A stretch of DNA of 64,000 bases. Source: Ziziphus jujuba (lineage: Eukaryota; Streptophyta; Magnoliopsida; Rosales; Rhamnaceae). Positions within the stretch are counted from its first letter, which is position 1. The number at the start of each line of letters is the position of its first letter. The DNA lies in assembly GCF_031755915.1 (NCBI RefSeq), contig NC_083383.1, positions 16,977,001 through 17,041,000 on the forward strand, given 5' to 3'. This document shows positions 11,559-22,682 of the stretch, one piece after another. Position numbers and translations under genes: made by a program. The notes below the pieces were generated by a model, which saw only the letters and a list, made by a program, of their open reading frames with translations, ran no database searches and had not been told where the DNA came from.

Positions 11559-11945
11559 ATGGCTACTAAAAATTATGGGCTGGAAAAAGGTTCGATCATT
11601 GTGTTGGTAGCGCCATTCCCATCACAAAGCAATCTGAACCAGCTTCTGCAATTCTCCTATCTCATTTCTTGCTATGATATTCGAGCTCATTATGCTGGCT
11701 TTGCCATTCATAATTCCAAGGTCAGAACTCGATCAACAAATAATAATGCTTTCATTTCTAATTTCTCCAAAATCCACTTCCATGACTTCCCATTGTTACC
11801 TCCCAATTCCAGTAGCAACAAAATTTCCTCTCTGGCATTTCACAAGCCTTCCTTTCAAGCCACTATTAACCCTCAGCAACCAATCACTGCTCTTCTTCAC
11901 CAACTTGTTAGAATTCCTACCATCTTTGCCACTAGTAAGGGGTAG
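11559..11945 (+). pseudogene. N-terminal fragment of a zeatin O-glucosyltransferase-like UGT
   Basis: A 128-residue frame begins at ATG 11559. Residues ~14-32 read VLVAPFPSQSNLNQLLQFS, the UGT N-terminal pattern (V-PFPAQGHLNQLL-LS) of the zeatin O-glucosyl/xylosyltransferase group, although the usual GH is SN. HYAGFAIHNSKVRTR, then SKIHFHDFPLLPP and PSFQATINPQQPITALL follow in the order typical of that group. A family member should be about 450-470 residues, with a C-terminal PSPG box that binds UDP-sugar. The frame stops at 11943 and nothing downstream continues it. It is a truncated relic or an abandoned first part of a gene. The family call is from memory of UGT motifs. Confidence 0.7.
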
Positions 11946-13099
11946 CAGTAACAGGCTATATGTAAGATTAGATAACAAATTTAATGTAATTTGTTGATAT
12001 ATATTGATTTGTGTATACAAGAATTAGTATTTGTTTAGACTTATCTTTAAAGCTATTTTCTATCTAACCAAAAAATTGTTGGATGGATCATGTTGCTTTG
12101 TAATACATTAAATATTGGCAAGGGTTATCTTCAAAACAGACCAATGAGTAGTAAGGTATGAATATGATATTAGCTATCTTCTTGCTTTAAATTTTCAATT
12201 TATTCAACATGAATTGGTTACTTATATTAGTATCGTTAGTACAAATTTTATACATATGTTTGATAATTGAATTGTGAGTTCCAAATAGATTACCTTATAG
12301 CTGTAATGCAATGGAGATAACATCCTCTTGGTTATGTCTGCAATTGGTGACAACCCTTTTTTGTCCAACCTTATGATCATTTACCTTCTGTTGTTTCCCA
12401 ATTTATATGTGTAGGGTCAAATTGGTTTTTGCTTGGTTTTCCTTGGAACATATTTTCTGGAAAAAATAAACAAATTGAGGAATAGAACACACCATTGGTT
12501 TCTTGATGTCAATGTTAACGCACCTGGTCAAGAGTTTTATTTCTTTAGTATTCATTATATACTACCTTTATATAATGAAAGAAGCCAAAAGAAAAATGAT
12601 AGGCAGCATTATGGATTTTTTTTTTCTTTTTTTTTGTTTGGTGGTCTAACATTTTTTTTCCCTGTTTGGTAGATGAAATCTGATAGTCTGCCCTGAATTG
12701 AGTTATTCAGAAGAGTTCCTTTTCTTTGTTTTATCCCAAAATCACAAATAGTTGTGTGATTGTCTACTATCTAGAGGTAAGTTACTTAGCCTTTTAGTTA
12801 ATACTTATCACATTATTTTTGGATCAATTTGTGAAATTTGAAGTTTATTGGAAGTGGGAAGGTGAAAAATTACTTTTGGAAAGTATAGTGAAGCTTAGGC
12901 TGTGAAATTGTTTGCAATCAAGTTTGGAGATTGTAAAGTGAACTATGTGTGATTTGATTGCTATGAAGTCGTTATGAAAATTTATTTGTGACATTTTTAT
13001 AATTTATATGAGGAGAAATGGTTGTGCATGAAATCTAGTTATACTTTTGTTTTTTCTTTTTTGATATCTTTTTCGATAGATTTATTTTGTTTTTAATAG
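11946..13099. other. Non-coding stretch after the UGT fragment
   Basis: AT-rich with no convincing coding frame. A poly-T run near 12615-12660 and scattered TTGG words are all that stands out. The 79-residue ORF at 12433 has no recognisable domain. Confidence 0.45.
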
Positions 13100-14734
13100 G
13101 TTCTAGGTGGATGAGGACCATCATAATTTGTATGATATTAATGAATTGGAAGGATATCTAAATGAATCAAAGAGAGATATGAGTCTCAATCTTCACAGTC
13201 AGATAAACCTTCTAAAACTAAAAAGAGAAAAACTTCTAGAGCTTCATCTTTGGTTTGAGAACATTTGAAAAACTTCCAGATAGTGATCTTAATAATTCTA
13301 AATGCAAATTTAAATATTATGGGGTAGATTATGCATATGATAGCAAAAGGTGTGGAAGTAGTACATTGCAAAATCATTTGTTGAACCAATGCAAAAAGTA
13401 TCCTAATAGGACAGTAGATAAAAATCAACAAGTTTTTTTTTTTTGAAGTAGTAGTAGTAATTTGGATTCTCTAACATTTAGTAAAGAGGCATGTAGGCTT
13501 GTATGTGTACAGATGATCATCACAGATGATTTTCCGTTTAGCCATGTTGAAGAGGAAGGGTTTAGAAAGTTTTGTAATGCTTTGAACCTTAAGTATGAAT
13601 CGCCATCTTGTAAAGCAATTTCTAGAGATATATTTCAATTGTACTTAGATGAGAAAAAAACTTCAAAGAGGTGTTTTCATTGAGGAAGTAAAGGGTTTGT
13701 GTCATGATAGACACTTGGACTTCCATTCAAAATAACAATTATATGACTTTTGCCGCTCACTTTATTGATGATGATTGGAAGTTGCATAAGAGAATTATAA
13801 ATTATTGTATTGTTCAAAATCATAAAGGCGAGACAATTGGTAAGGTTATAGAAAATTGTTTTATTGAATGGGGTATTCAAAGAGTTTTCACAATAACGGT
13901 TGATAATGCTTCTTCAAATGATGTGGCTATTAATTTTTTGAAAAGAAAACTAAATTGTTGGAAAGGAAGGGTTTTGGATTGTAAGTTTTTGCATATTCGT
14001 TATACTACACATATTGTAAATTTGATTGTGATATTTGGATAAGGGAAATCCATGATAGTATTGCTAGGATTTGTAATGCTGTTAGATATATTCGATCATC
14101 TCCTTCAAGATTAGACAAATTTAATGAATGTGTAGAGAAGAAGAAGATTGAATTTAGAGAAACTGTGGTTTTGGATGTGTCTACTAGGTGGAATTCCACC
14201 TACTTGATGTTAAACTTGGCTTTGAAGTATCAAAAAGCTTTTGATAGGATGATAGATGATGATGGACATTATCTTGGATGTTTTGAGGAGGATGAAGTTG
14301 GAAGGAACAGAGCTGAACCACCTTAAAGTAAAAATTGGGATAGTGCAAAGGTTTTTGTGAAATTCCTAGCTATTTTTAACGAGGTTACATTAAAATTTAG
14401 TGCTTCTTTGACTGTTACTTCTAATATATGTTTTCATGAATTGAGTTGGATGTACAATGCACTTGTTGAATAGAGTAATAACGAAAACCATTTTATGGCT
14501 GATACAGCAAAGAAAATGTTAACAAAGTTTGAAAAATATTGGGATTCACTTGGAAATGTCAACAAATTGTTACTTATTGCCGTTGTGCTTAATTCACGAT
14601 ATAAGCTAGAATATGTATCATATCTATTTGACGATGATTATGAAAGTGGTATGGTTGAATCTTTGACTAAGGATGTGAAAGATAGTTTAGTTAATCTTTA
14701 TAACTTCTATAAGGAAGTTGATTATATGAAATAG
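13100..14734 (+). pseudogene. Broken hAT transposase (BED zinc finger, SLEEPER-like)
   Basis: Broken frames follow a plant hAT transposase of the RICESLEEPER/DAYSLEEPER type. 13255-13400 holds a BED finger, CKFKYYGVDYAYDSKRCG...LQNHLLNQC, with the second zinc Cys replaced by Tyr. 13462-13670 gives MIITDDFPFSHVEEEGFRKF. 13704-14035 gives DTWTSIQNNNYMTFAAHFID, then GETIGKVIENCFIEWGI and VFTITVDNASSND, which includes the D of the RNase H-like catalytic core. After a frameshift, 14043-14734 gives STRWNSTYLMLNLALKY and ANKMLTKFEKYW-like segments. It ends at LYNFYKEVDYMK, before the C-terminal dimerisation domain. At least four stops or frameshifts. No terminal repeats could be paired. Confidence 0.85.
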
Positions 14735-14799
14735 AAATTAGATAATTTAAAAAACATAATTTAAGCAAATAAAATATATGTAAAAATATATATTTTTAA

Positions 14800-15140
14800 A
14801 AAAATCGTATATCAGGTACTAACTTGAACACCATATTATATACCAAATGGTGTCAGTTGCCACTTGGCATCCCAAGCATCCCCTGATAGGAGATAAGAGA
14901 GATACCTACAATTGGACACCTTAGTATCCTAAGATGCCGACGCTAATAACCTGCCATCTTACGGCTGAGTGGAGGGCGGCTAATGCTTACTATGCAAAAT
15001 TCCTGCCAACCCTCTCACTGTGAACTCCTATAAGATGGCTAAATAATACTGCACGCTATACAGTAATATACAGTATATATTACCAAAACTGTATGGTGCA
15101 TTTATAAAAGTGAAATTGGACAAATATAACATAAAACCAA
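14800..15140 (-). mobile_element. Gypsy LTR fragment, minus orientation
   Basis: The block with GGTGTCAGTTGCCACTTGGC, a GATA-GAGATAAG run, ATGCCGACGC and finally TGTATGGTGCAT parallels the solo LTR segment at 39762-40030, which has ACACCAACGGT, TTCCCAAGCACAGCC, CGCCGATGC and TGTATGGTGCAT. Similarity is patchy, so this is a diverged piece of the same LTR family. Confidence 0.4.
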
Positions 15141-15215
15141 ATTATGCAGGGTCTCAAAAGGGATGGATTGTAATGACCAATATGGGCAAATGAAAAGCAC
15201 TGGCAAACTACTTGG

Positions 15216-15350
15216 TGTTCAATTCCATATCATTAGTGTAGATCAGGTTATGGTTCAAATGTAATTATAGCCACTCTCATAATGTTGAGACATTTTCAAT
15301 GCGCTTGGTTTTAGGGTTTGAAAAAACTCAGAAGTTAAACACGCTCAAGT
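15216..15350 (+). mobile_element. Second Cassandra-like LTR fragment, 5S part truncated
   Basis: Aligns by eye to 5381-5517. Shared blocks include CCATATC, TAGATCAG, TAT-GCCACTCTCATA, TGAGAC and TTTTAGGGTTTGAAA. The 5S-like part begins (CTCAGAAGTTAAACACGCTC) but breaks off at ~15348, before the GGATGGGTGACC box. Confidence 0.6.
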
Positions 15351-15399
15351 CCATACCTGGAGGCAAGGTAATACATCGGATGAATATTAATTTAGTTCA

Positions 15400-15401
<2 letters not shown>

Positions 15402-15461
<60 letters not shown>
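15402..15461. repeat. (TA)n microsatellite, ~60 bp
   Basis: The longest uninterrupted TA run in the window. Confidence 0.95.
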
Positions 15462-15465
<4 letters not shown>

Positions 15466-15599
15466 CTATATATCAATTATCCCAAAAAATAAAAATTATA
15501 ATAACGATAACAAGAATATTAACTATACGAGATATTGTTTCGAAAAAAAATTATATATGAGATAGTTGTATTAATAATGAGTTTTGGTTATTTATTTTA

Positions 15600-15834
15600 G
15601 GCCCTGTTTGGTAGTGAAAAAAATGGAAGGATTAATGAAAGGGGAGAAGGGAAAGGAGGTGTGCTACACATTTTTTTTATTTTTAAATTTACATATATAT
15701 GAAATTAAAAAGAGTACAAAACAAATTGAAGGAATGCGGATAAACGAATCCATTGTTATTTATTCCAACAAAAAATCTCAGTGCACAGAGTAAAAAGAAA
15801 AACTACTTGTATATGATATATGGAACAAACGGTG
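15600..15834. mobile_element. Possible Harbinger-like MITE
   Basis: Begins GGCCCTGTTTGGTAGTG after TTA (15597-15599). Its proposed right end, read in reverse, is CACCGTTTGTTCC, followed on the plus strand by TTA (15835-15837). The left terminus is typical and the right terminus only partly matches. Confidence 0.4.
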
Positions 15835-15837
15835 TTA

Positions 15838-16646
15838 AAATGAGTATATTGCTATTAACTTTTAATTTTATTAATAAAGAGGACATGTCATAACTTGACA
15901 AGTGTTCAGAGTGTATCAGTAATTATGTATTACACATCACCCATACACACTGTACATTGAAGAATCTTTCGAGAGGAGTTGGATTGGGCGGAGCCAAGAA
16001 AATACGTCGAAGGGGGAGGAGCATGTTGCGAATAGGGTCAGGTTTTGAAACATAAGTTTATGCTTTAATTTTAGGAAATATTTTATTTACACAAAATATA
16101 AAAATATTTCTTAAATTTCTAACAGTACCATGTACACTCTCTATAAAAGTTTAAATTACCCTTATAATCTCATTCTAGTTAAATTACTTTCAAAATTCTT
16201 TTTAACTAAGAGAAAATTTATCAAATATTTTTTACTAAATGTATGAAAATGCATTATAATCTGTCCAATGTATAAAATATGTTATAATTTTTCAAATATA
16301 TTTATCAAATGTGTAGCTCACATAAAAAAGCTGATATTATCCTATAGTTTTTTTTAATTTTTTTTTATTTTATAAAAAGTGGAAAAATGATCACATAATT
16401 TAAATAAAAATATAAAAAAAGTTTGAAGTTTTCAAATTAATCATTGCCCCCCAAAAAAAAAAATAAATAAATAAAAGGAATTTTAAAAGTAATTTAATTT
16501 AAGTAAGGGTATAAATTAAGGTAATTTAAATTTCTTCAAAGGATGTAGATGATATTATTAAAAATTTAAACAATATTTTTGTATTTATTTCAAACATTAA
16601 AAGTTGTAAATAAAAATATTTTCTTAATTATACATAATTAAGATAA
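15838..16646. other. Non-coding AT-rich stretch
   Basis: No coding frame or repeat partner seen. A short less AT-rich patch (15960-16030, GGGCGGAGCC...) has no recognised identity. Confidence 0.5.
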
Positions 16647-16972
16647 GGTGTTGACGTCCACAACTTAAATATATTGTGGACATGGTGTTTTTGGTCTTTT
16701 AAGCAATGTTTTTGCTTAAAATTCAATTTGATCACTACTTTTATTCATTATGTTGGATTGCTAATGGATACATTAAGCCAGTTTCATCATATTAAAAGTT
16801 TTATCCACGTATTTAATATCCATTTTTATAGGTGAATAAAACCTCTAATACGATAAACTTACTTAATATATCCATTCGCAATCCAGTCGAAAGAATAAAA
16901 TAAGTAATCAACTTGAATTTTAATAAATAACATTTATTTTTTACAAGTTATTTAAGTTGTGGAGGTCTAACC
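16647..16972. mobile_element. Fold-back (long inverted repeat) element
   Basis: The left arm (16647-~16813) and the reverse complement of the right arm (~16829-16972) run parallel over almost their whole length. Both start GGT-T-GAC-TCCACAACTTAA and carry CTTTTATTC, GGATTGC-AATGGATA, TTAAG and TTTTAT-CAC in the same order. Only about 15 bp lie between the arms. This is the structure of a MITE with extended terminal repeats or a fold-back element. A transcript would form a hairpin of ~150 bp. I could not fix a target duplication, so the superfamily is open. Confidence 0.7.
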
Positions 16973-19046
16973 GGATTCTAACTGTAACTTTATATAAATA
17001 TATATATATATATATTTTTTCCAAAAAACTCAGTTTTTCTTACACTATTAATTTATATTCGAATTTCATCAAGAAATATAGTAGCAGGAATATGGACCAA
17101 AGCGAAATTTGATATAATTTAGAAACCCACATGCAATAAGCAATAAAAAATGACTAAAAATCACATAAAAATATATATATTTTTAAAGAGAAAGTATTCT
17201 TTTTCTTTAATAATTGTCTAAAAATTATAAGAAATTACACTTAACTTATATAAAGTTATTGAAAAAAAAAGAAAAAAAAAAAGAAAGGAACAAATTTGAC
17301 ATGTGCTAAAATCTTTTGACTTTTTTCCTTAAAGAAAATATACAAATTATTTTGAAAAAACTTTATTTTTAAAATCATTTTCACTTACTAAATTTCCTTT
17401 TTACTTCTTTCATTTATTTATCATAATAAATTTATTTTATTTTTACTTCTTTCATTTATTTATCATAATAAATTTATTTTATATATAAAAATTATAAACA
17501 TTTTTAAAATTTTTTTAAAATGATTTTTAAACTTATATTCACTTAAGAAAAAAAAAATCAAAGCTTTAATAATCAGTTATACTCTTTTGAACATAGATCT
17601 GTATAAAAAGTCTAATTTTATATTTTTATTAGTTGTAAAGTTTTTAATTTTTAAAAAAACTGTTTATAAAAAATATTTTTATTGTTATTTATTATGATTG
17701 ACAAATATGATCTGTCAAAGTGACACTTTGATCTTACCCATTTTTGATGGAAAATGGCTTAGGGAACGATGATGCAAGAGAAATTTGAACTTTCAAAACA
17801 TAAATGTAAAAGAAAAAAAAAATTAATGAACCAACAGTTTAAATTAACTTTAATTTAAATATTTAGTAAGATAAATTAATTGTTAAGTAAAAAGACATTA
17901 AAAAAAAAGGCTACATTTAATATTTAGAATAATCAATTTTTGTAAATAAAAATAATTATTCATGGAAATAGAAAATAGAAAAAAAATGATAATTCTCATC
18001 TGTATGTTTGATAAAAATTTTGAGTTAAAATTAAAGAGCTTTTATAAATATTTTTTTCAAAAATGTTCAAATTTGATAAAAATTAATTAAAAGATAAAAT
18101 TTATATTTACTTATATATTTTTAGTATATGATAATAAAGATAAATCTATACATGATAAAAATATTTCAAAATTTATTCAAATTAAAGCATAGGAATATGA
18201 ATTATGAGTTTTAAAAAGGAATTATTATTTCAAATAGAGGTATATCTATTCCTATATAATAGCTATTGTTAAATTCAAAAACTTATTAAACATAACAAAA
18301 ACTAAATATATGGAATAGATATTCTATTCCTATATTTATTATATAAACCAATTATGTTCTTATATTTATTTATTTACTTAAATAATGGATATTATATGAG
18401 TTATATCTTTTTTATCGAATATTTATAAATAGTAGTTTTAAGTACAATCCATTGTACTTTATTAAATTAAAATCCATTTTTGACTACTATTTATTACATT
18501 AAAGATTACGATTTAAAATTTAAAAAGTGATCAAATTGAGTTTAATAATATACTAAAACCTTATTTAGTAAAAGTGAACTTTATTGGGACCAAATGATTA
18601 ATAAATGTAATTTTAATTCCCATTTTTCGATGTGATCCAAAGATTAAAAAAGAAAGACCTTATGTTAGTTCTAATATTAAGAATCTTATTTGATTTTGAC
18701 TTTATTTATAAAATACAACTAATAATGTTAGAGAAATGAATCTACCTAGCTGAATGAAAGACACTGCAAAAATCAAATACTAAAATACGGACATAGAATC
18801 AAATTAAAAAGTGCATTAACAAAAAATAGAAATTCATTGATTAATAGTAAGCTTGAAAAAACAAACAAATGAAATACATCAATTTTATATAAATACTATT
18901 TGATTAAATGATAAATAAAAGATTTGAAGATATGAATAGTTATCATAGTTAGTACATGATAATACTAATAAATGATAATTAAATTAACCAAAGTTTATTA
19001 AGTTCATAATTTAGAGTAACAAGTGTTTGCAAAAAAGTAATAATTT

Positions 19047-19081
<35 letters not shown>

Positions 19082-19367
19082 GACACACACAATAATTTTT
19101 AGATCATAATTTTTAGAAAAGTTAATGTTTGAATGGATATTTGGCATTCTAATAAAAGTATTGATTATTTATGAAAAGTGATATTTGTTATCAATGATTA
19201 ATGATCAGTCAAATCAATATGCCAAATGATAATATAAATTATTATTATTTAATTGTTTAATTTTAGAATTTTAGAATTTTAGAATAAAAAATAATAAATT
19301 ATATATCTTAATTAAAATTAATCACATAAGATGATGATTGTCATAGTAATAAAAAATAGCAAAATTT
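16973..19367. other. 2.4 kb AT-rich stretch, no gene seen
   Basis: Almost pure A/T with poly-A and poly-T runs. The only structure found is a 42 bp tandem duplication at 17401-17482 and a CA/TA microsatellite at 19049-19090. No frame above chance. Confidence 0.6.
17401..17482. repeat. 42 bp tandem duplication
   Basis: Two essentially identical copies of a unit starting TTACTTCTTTCATTTATTTA, at 17401 and 17443. Confidence 0.9.
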
Positions 19368-19494
19368 CTTTTATATATAATATAGTCATTCTTCGTCAAC
19401 TTTATTTTGGAAGGCAAAATGAAATGTACATTAAAAATGGGAACATACATGATAATTTATTTTGCTAACTTTAAGTTCATTTTATTATAATAAT

Positions 19495-19560
19495 AGTATA
19501 TATATATATATATATATATAATAGCTAAGAAATAAAAGTATTAATAATAAAAGCGTATAT

Positions 19561-19608
<48 letters not shown>

Positions 19609-19627
19609 GCTAAGAAATAAAAGTATT
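19495..19627. repeat. TA-rich tandem duplication in block B1
   Basis: Two units, each a TA run followed by GCTAAGAAATAAAAGTATTA. Block B2 has one unit (53755-53802), so this duplication arose after the blocks separated. Confidence 0.75.
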
Positions 19628-20524
19628 ACTTTTATACAGTTAAAAGCTGTACAAATTTGACATTTTTTTTTTTTTACATGCACAAATTTTACAAACTAGA
19701 GTGAAGTATGGAGTATTATTTATGTTTTTATGCGAACTTTGGAAAATGGTTGCGGTGTTTCCCCGTAAATTGATTATATATATTCAGGAATTGTTGTAAA
19801 ATAGACGAAATTGAGTTGAAATTTACGTAAATTTTTGGCAGTTAGTTTCTGTAGCTAAGGTGTTCAAAATTTTAGAAAAGTAAGATCAAGTTATAATGTA
19901 CATGGAATTGATAATACAGTTCCTTTTATTTTTCTTTTGAAATTAAGAAAAAAAAAATTGAATCATTTTAAAAATAAAAATTAGATAATAATAATTTAAT
20001 GATATATGCAAAATCAAAATATATATTAGGTTAAAATTTTTATTTGTGCTTTTGACTTTTCAGGGAATGGTCCCAACTGTTTGGGTATCAGGGATGGTAG
20101 ATTGTCTTGAAAGAGCATCTGACAATGTCATGAGAAGGTATGATTTGGGGCCATAAAGAGGAAGAGGAAGGGAGAAAGAAGAAGAAAAAGAGAGAGGAGA
20201 TATGACATCATGAAGCTGATGGTGACGGAGTTGATTTTTGCACTTTCTTTTTCCGGAATTTAAAAATATTATGGGATCTTAGTTGTAATCTTGGACTACA
20301 CATTATTAAGTTTATAACCTCAACTGAAGGCAGAAATATTGTTGATAAATTTCAAAATATTTAATTATGGAAGAAATCTGTCCTCAAAAGTTACTATCTC
20401 AGAGCGTGAGTGGGAGTAGAAAATGCATGATCCAATTTTCAGCCGTATTTTACAGGAGTTATTGTTAAGAGAAATATATAAATAATAATAATAATAACAA
20501 TTATTATTATTATTATTATTATTA

Positions 20525-20770
20525 TTTTTGCTATAACATAAAAGATTATTACACCCGTTGAGATTAGAAGCGTTCCATTTAAACCGACGCAATTCATAGA
20601 GCACAAGTAAGGTCAAAGATGAAAAGCAAATTGCATTGCAATCCAAAACGCATTTTAGAGAAGAAAGGTGCTTACCTGCTGCAAATAAGCAATATAAGCT
20701 TGGAGAGTTGCTGTGGCAGATTATTGAAAATGGGGCAATACCAGGTCTTTGGCTCCTTTTTGTGTATTGC
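20525..20770 (-). pseudogene. Inverted relic of a DUF247 first exon and intron start
   Basis: Read on the minus strand, this matches the 5' end of the DUF247 genes in the order seen at 60800-61060. Shared stretches are a GGTATTGCCCCATTTTC-type start, GCTTATTTGCAGCAGGTAAG (exon end with splice donor GTAAG), GGATTGCAATGCAATTTGC and GTTTAAATGGAACGCTTCTA ahead of ATCTCAACGGGTGTAATAAT. The coding exon does not follow, so it is a promoterless or headless relic. The same inverted relic exists in block B2 (54405-54650). Confidence 0.8.
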
Positions 20771-20910
20771 AAAAAGGTATGGTTCTGTCATCCTCACTTC
20801 CTTGACGCGGTCATGGGTTTATTTTTCCTCACGCACCTTGTTATCATCATCATCATCGTTCACGTTGTGCAGGACCGACTTACATAAGGCCCCGGATGCA
20901 CGTCCCCCCT

Positions 20911-20911
<1 letters not shown>

Positions 20912-20942
<31 letters not shown>
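20912..20942. repeat. (TA)n microsatellite
   Basis: TA run followed by a poly-T run; absent at the matching place in block B2. Confidence 0.9.
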
Positions 20943-20951
<9 letters not shown>

Positions 20952-21405
20952 TTTCTTTTTAAAATTCTAATTTAATTTTGATCATTTACCATATTAAACT
21001 GTTGAAGCAAGAATTAGCCCCCCTCATTTCGCACACAAGCCAATAATGCAGTTTAGCCCTTTTTATTTTTTATATTTTTTTGGTTTTAATACTTTTTTTT
21101 CCTCACTTTTCATATTTGTACTCATCTCTTACTTATTATTATTTTTTTTATTGAAAAACATCTCTTACTTTTATGAAGTCGTAATTACCTATTATAATCA
21201 TAATATTTATCTACTCATTTTTAGCAATACAATATTCATTAATCAGAATTTTTAAAAGTAATAATTATTTGCAATTACAATGATTTAATAAAATTACTTA
21301 GTAATTAGTAACCCAAGAATTATAGAACTAAAATTTAAAAAAAGTATACTTATTTATAATTTCTTCTTGTAAATTATTTTTCTTTTTTTCCTTTATGCAC
21401 TGATG

Positions 21406-21445
<40 letters not shown>

Positions 21446-21842
21446 AATTTGTAATGTATTTATTATAAATATGAAATCATTCCAAAATATTGAAACCATA
21501 TTCTTCGTTAAAAAAAAAAAAAAAGAAGCAAAATCTCTTTAGTTTAGTAAATAATATAATTAGTGGAACTAAATGCAATATACATAGAAAAATTTGCTGT
21601 ATATATATATCTATTGGCAAACCATTTTGGTCTTAATTAAGTATATCAAAGATGAATAAGTATTGAAAAATTATGAATAATTATAACTATGATTTTTATA
21701 TTGTTTAATTTGATTCATTCAATAGATATTTTATCTAATTCATTCAATGGATAACATAATTTGTCAAATATCTCAGAACATAAAATTGATCCCTATATAT
21801 ATATATATACTTTCAACCAATGGTGCAGAATAACTAATCTAG

Positions 21843-21857
21843 AAAGAGGTGTATCAA
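21843..21857 (+). repeat. Left target-site duplication of the LINE
   Basis: AAAGAGGTGTATCAA, repeated at 22425-22439. Block B2 has one related copy near 55809-55823 (AAGAGGTATACCA), which is the empty site. Confidence 0.85.
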
Positions 21858-22299
21858 GATTAACACTGATGCATCCTTAGATAAATGGTATGCAGGGCTT
21901 GGTTTAGTTGCTAGAAGCCACACTGGCAGAGTGATTAAAATTCAAGCTTTGAGGAAAATAATGGATAATCCTGAAGCTGCGAAAGCGGCTGCGATCTTTA
22001 AAGCAGTCAGCCTAGCACGTGAGGAAGGATTTACCAAATTATGCTGCAAGAGTGATGCCATGTCAGTTATCAAAAGTGTGAAGGATCTGGAAAAATCTCC
22101 TAGTCATTGGACACCAGCTGGCTACATTAGGAAAATCTGGGAGTTGATTCCTTGTTTTGACTCTATCTCTTTTCAATGGACACCGAGGCAAAACAATGGT
22201 TCGGCTCACTTGGTCGCCCGATTGGGCCTTGTAAATGTGGGACTAGGCTCGGTGTCCCCTTCTAACATTTCTAATCTCTTTGTATCAACAATGAACTAG
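21858..22299 (+). pseudogene. LINE-derived RNase H (RVT_3-type) fragment
   Basis: The open frame (KINTDASLDKWYAGLGLVAR ... PRQNNGSAHLVARLG, stop at 22297-22299) follows the RNase H domain at the end of plant L1 ORF2. DAS at the start holds the first catalytic Asp. CKSDAMSVI holds the second Asp (usual ESDS/ESDA). NGSAHLVAR is the late AH-LA motif. At the place of the catalytic Glu (usual AEA-A) the frame reads AKAAAI, so Glu appears replaced by Lys. The frame is otherwise free of stops. RT and endonuclease are missing through 5' truncation. Not a functional gene by itself. Confidence 0.75.
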
Positions 22300-22392
22300 G
22301 AAAGGGGTAGTATTACCATGGTCTGATTCATTGGCAGCATGCTTGTATGTATGTTTGCCCCTTTTGGTTATAAAACACCCCATTATTAGCTT

Positions 22393-22424
<32 letters not shown>
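21858..22424 (+). mobile_element. 5'-truncated L1-type LINE insertion with poly-A tail
   Basis: 567 bp holding the end of a LINE ORF2 (RNase H), a short 3' UTR and a poly-A-rich tail (22393-22424, with AAAAG repeats). It is flanked by a 15 bp target duplication. Block B2 lacks it at the homologous site. Heavy 5' truncation, tail and duplication length are the marks of target-primed reverse transcription. Confidence 0.9.
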
Positions 22425-22427
<3 letters not shown>

Positions 22428-22682
22428 GAGGTGTATCAAATGATAATTGTCCATTATATACTAATTTATTATTTTATTTGTTTAGTAGTATTTTTTACTT
22501 TTTTAAAGCTCATTTATACATTATTTAAATTATATTAATTTTTAACTAGTTAAATAATAATATGTCATCTTGTCACATAATTCTAAAACATATATATATT
22601 TTTTTCAACAAATGACTTGGTAATCAATTTGGTTGTATATTTAGTGAAATTTATTAATTTCAAATAACACCTGCCCTTAAAA

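Larger units (their letters stand above)
19368..22680. repeat. Block B1, duplicated at 53630-56040
   Basis: Long collinear similarity with block B2 in the same orientation. Shared landmarks include a TTCGTCAA-CTTATTTTGGAAG start, GAGTATTATTTATGTTTTTATGC, AGGAATTGTTGTAAAATAGACG, the inverted DUF247 first-exon relic, and GGCAATCAATTTG-CTGTATATTT at the end. Differences are a LINE insertion (21858-22424) and microsatellite length changes, both here. An internal TA-rich duplication (19495-19555 and 19556-19627) is unique to this copy. Confidence 0.85.

Noticed and set aside
13100..14734. Domesticated hAT transposase gene (as in DAYSLEEPER)
   Set aside because: Several stops and frameshifts, a lost zinc ligand and no dimerisation domain.
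19049..19090. CA/TA tract as regulatory element
   Set aside because: Ordinary compound microsatellite with no gene nearby.
20365..20975. ORFs of 83-135 residues on both strands
   Set aside because: They run through the inverted DUF247 5'-UTR relic and an ATT repeat; homology to a non-coding leader explains them.
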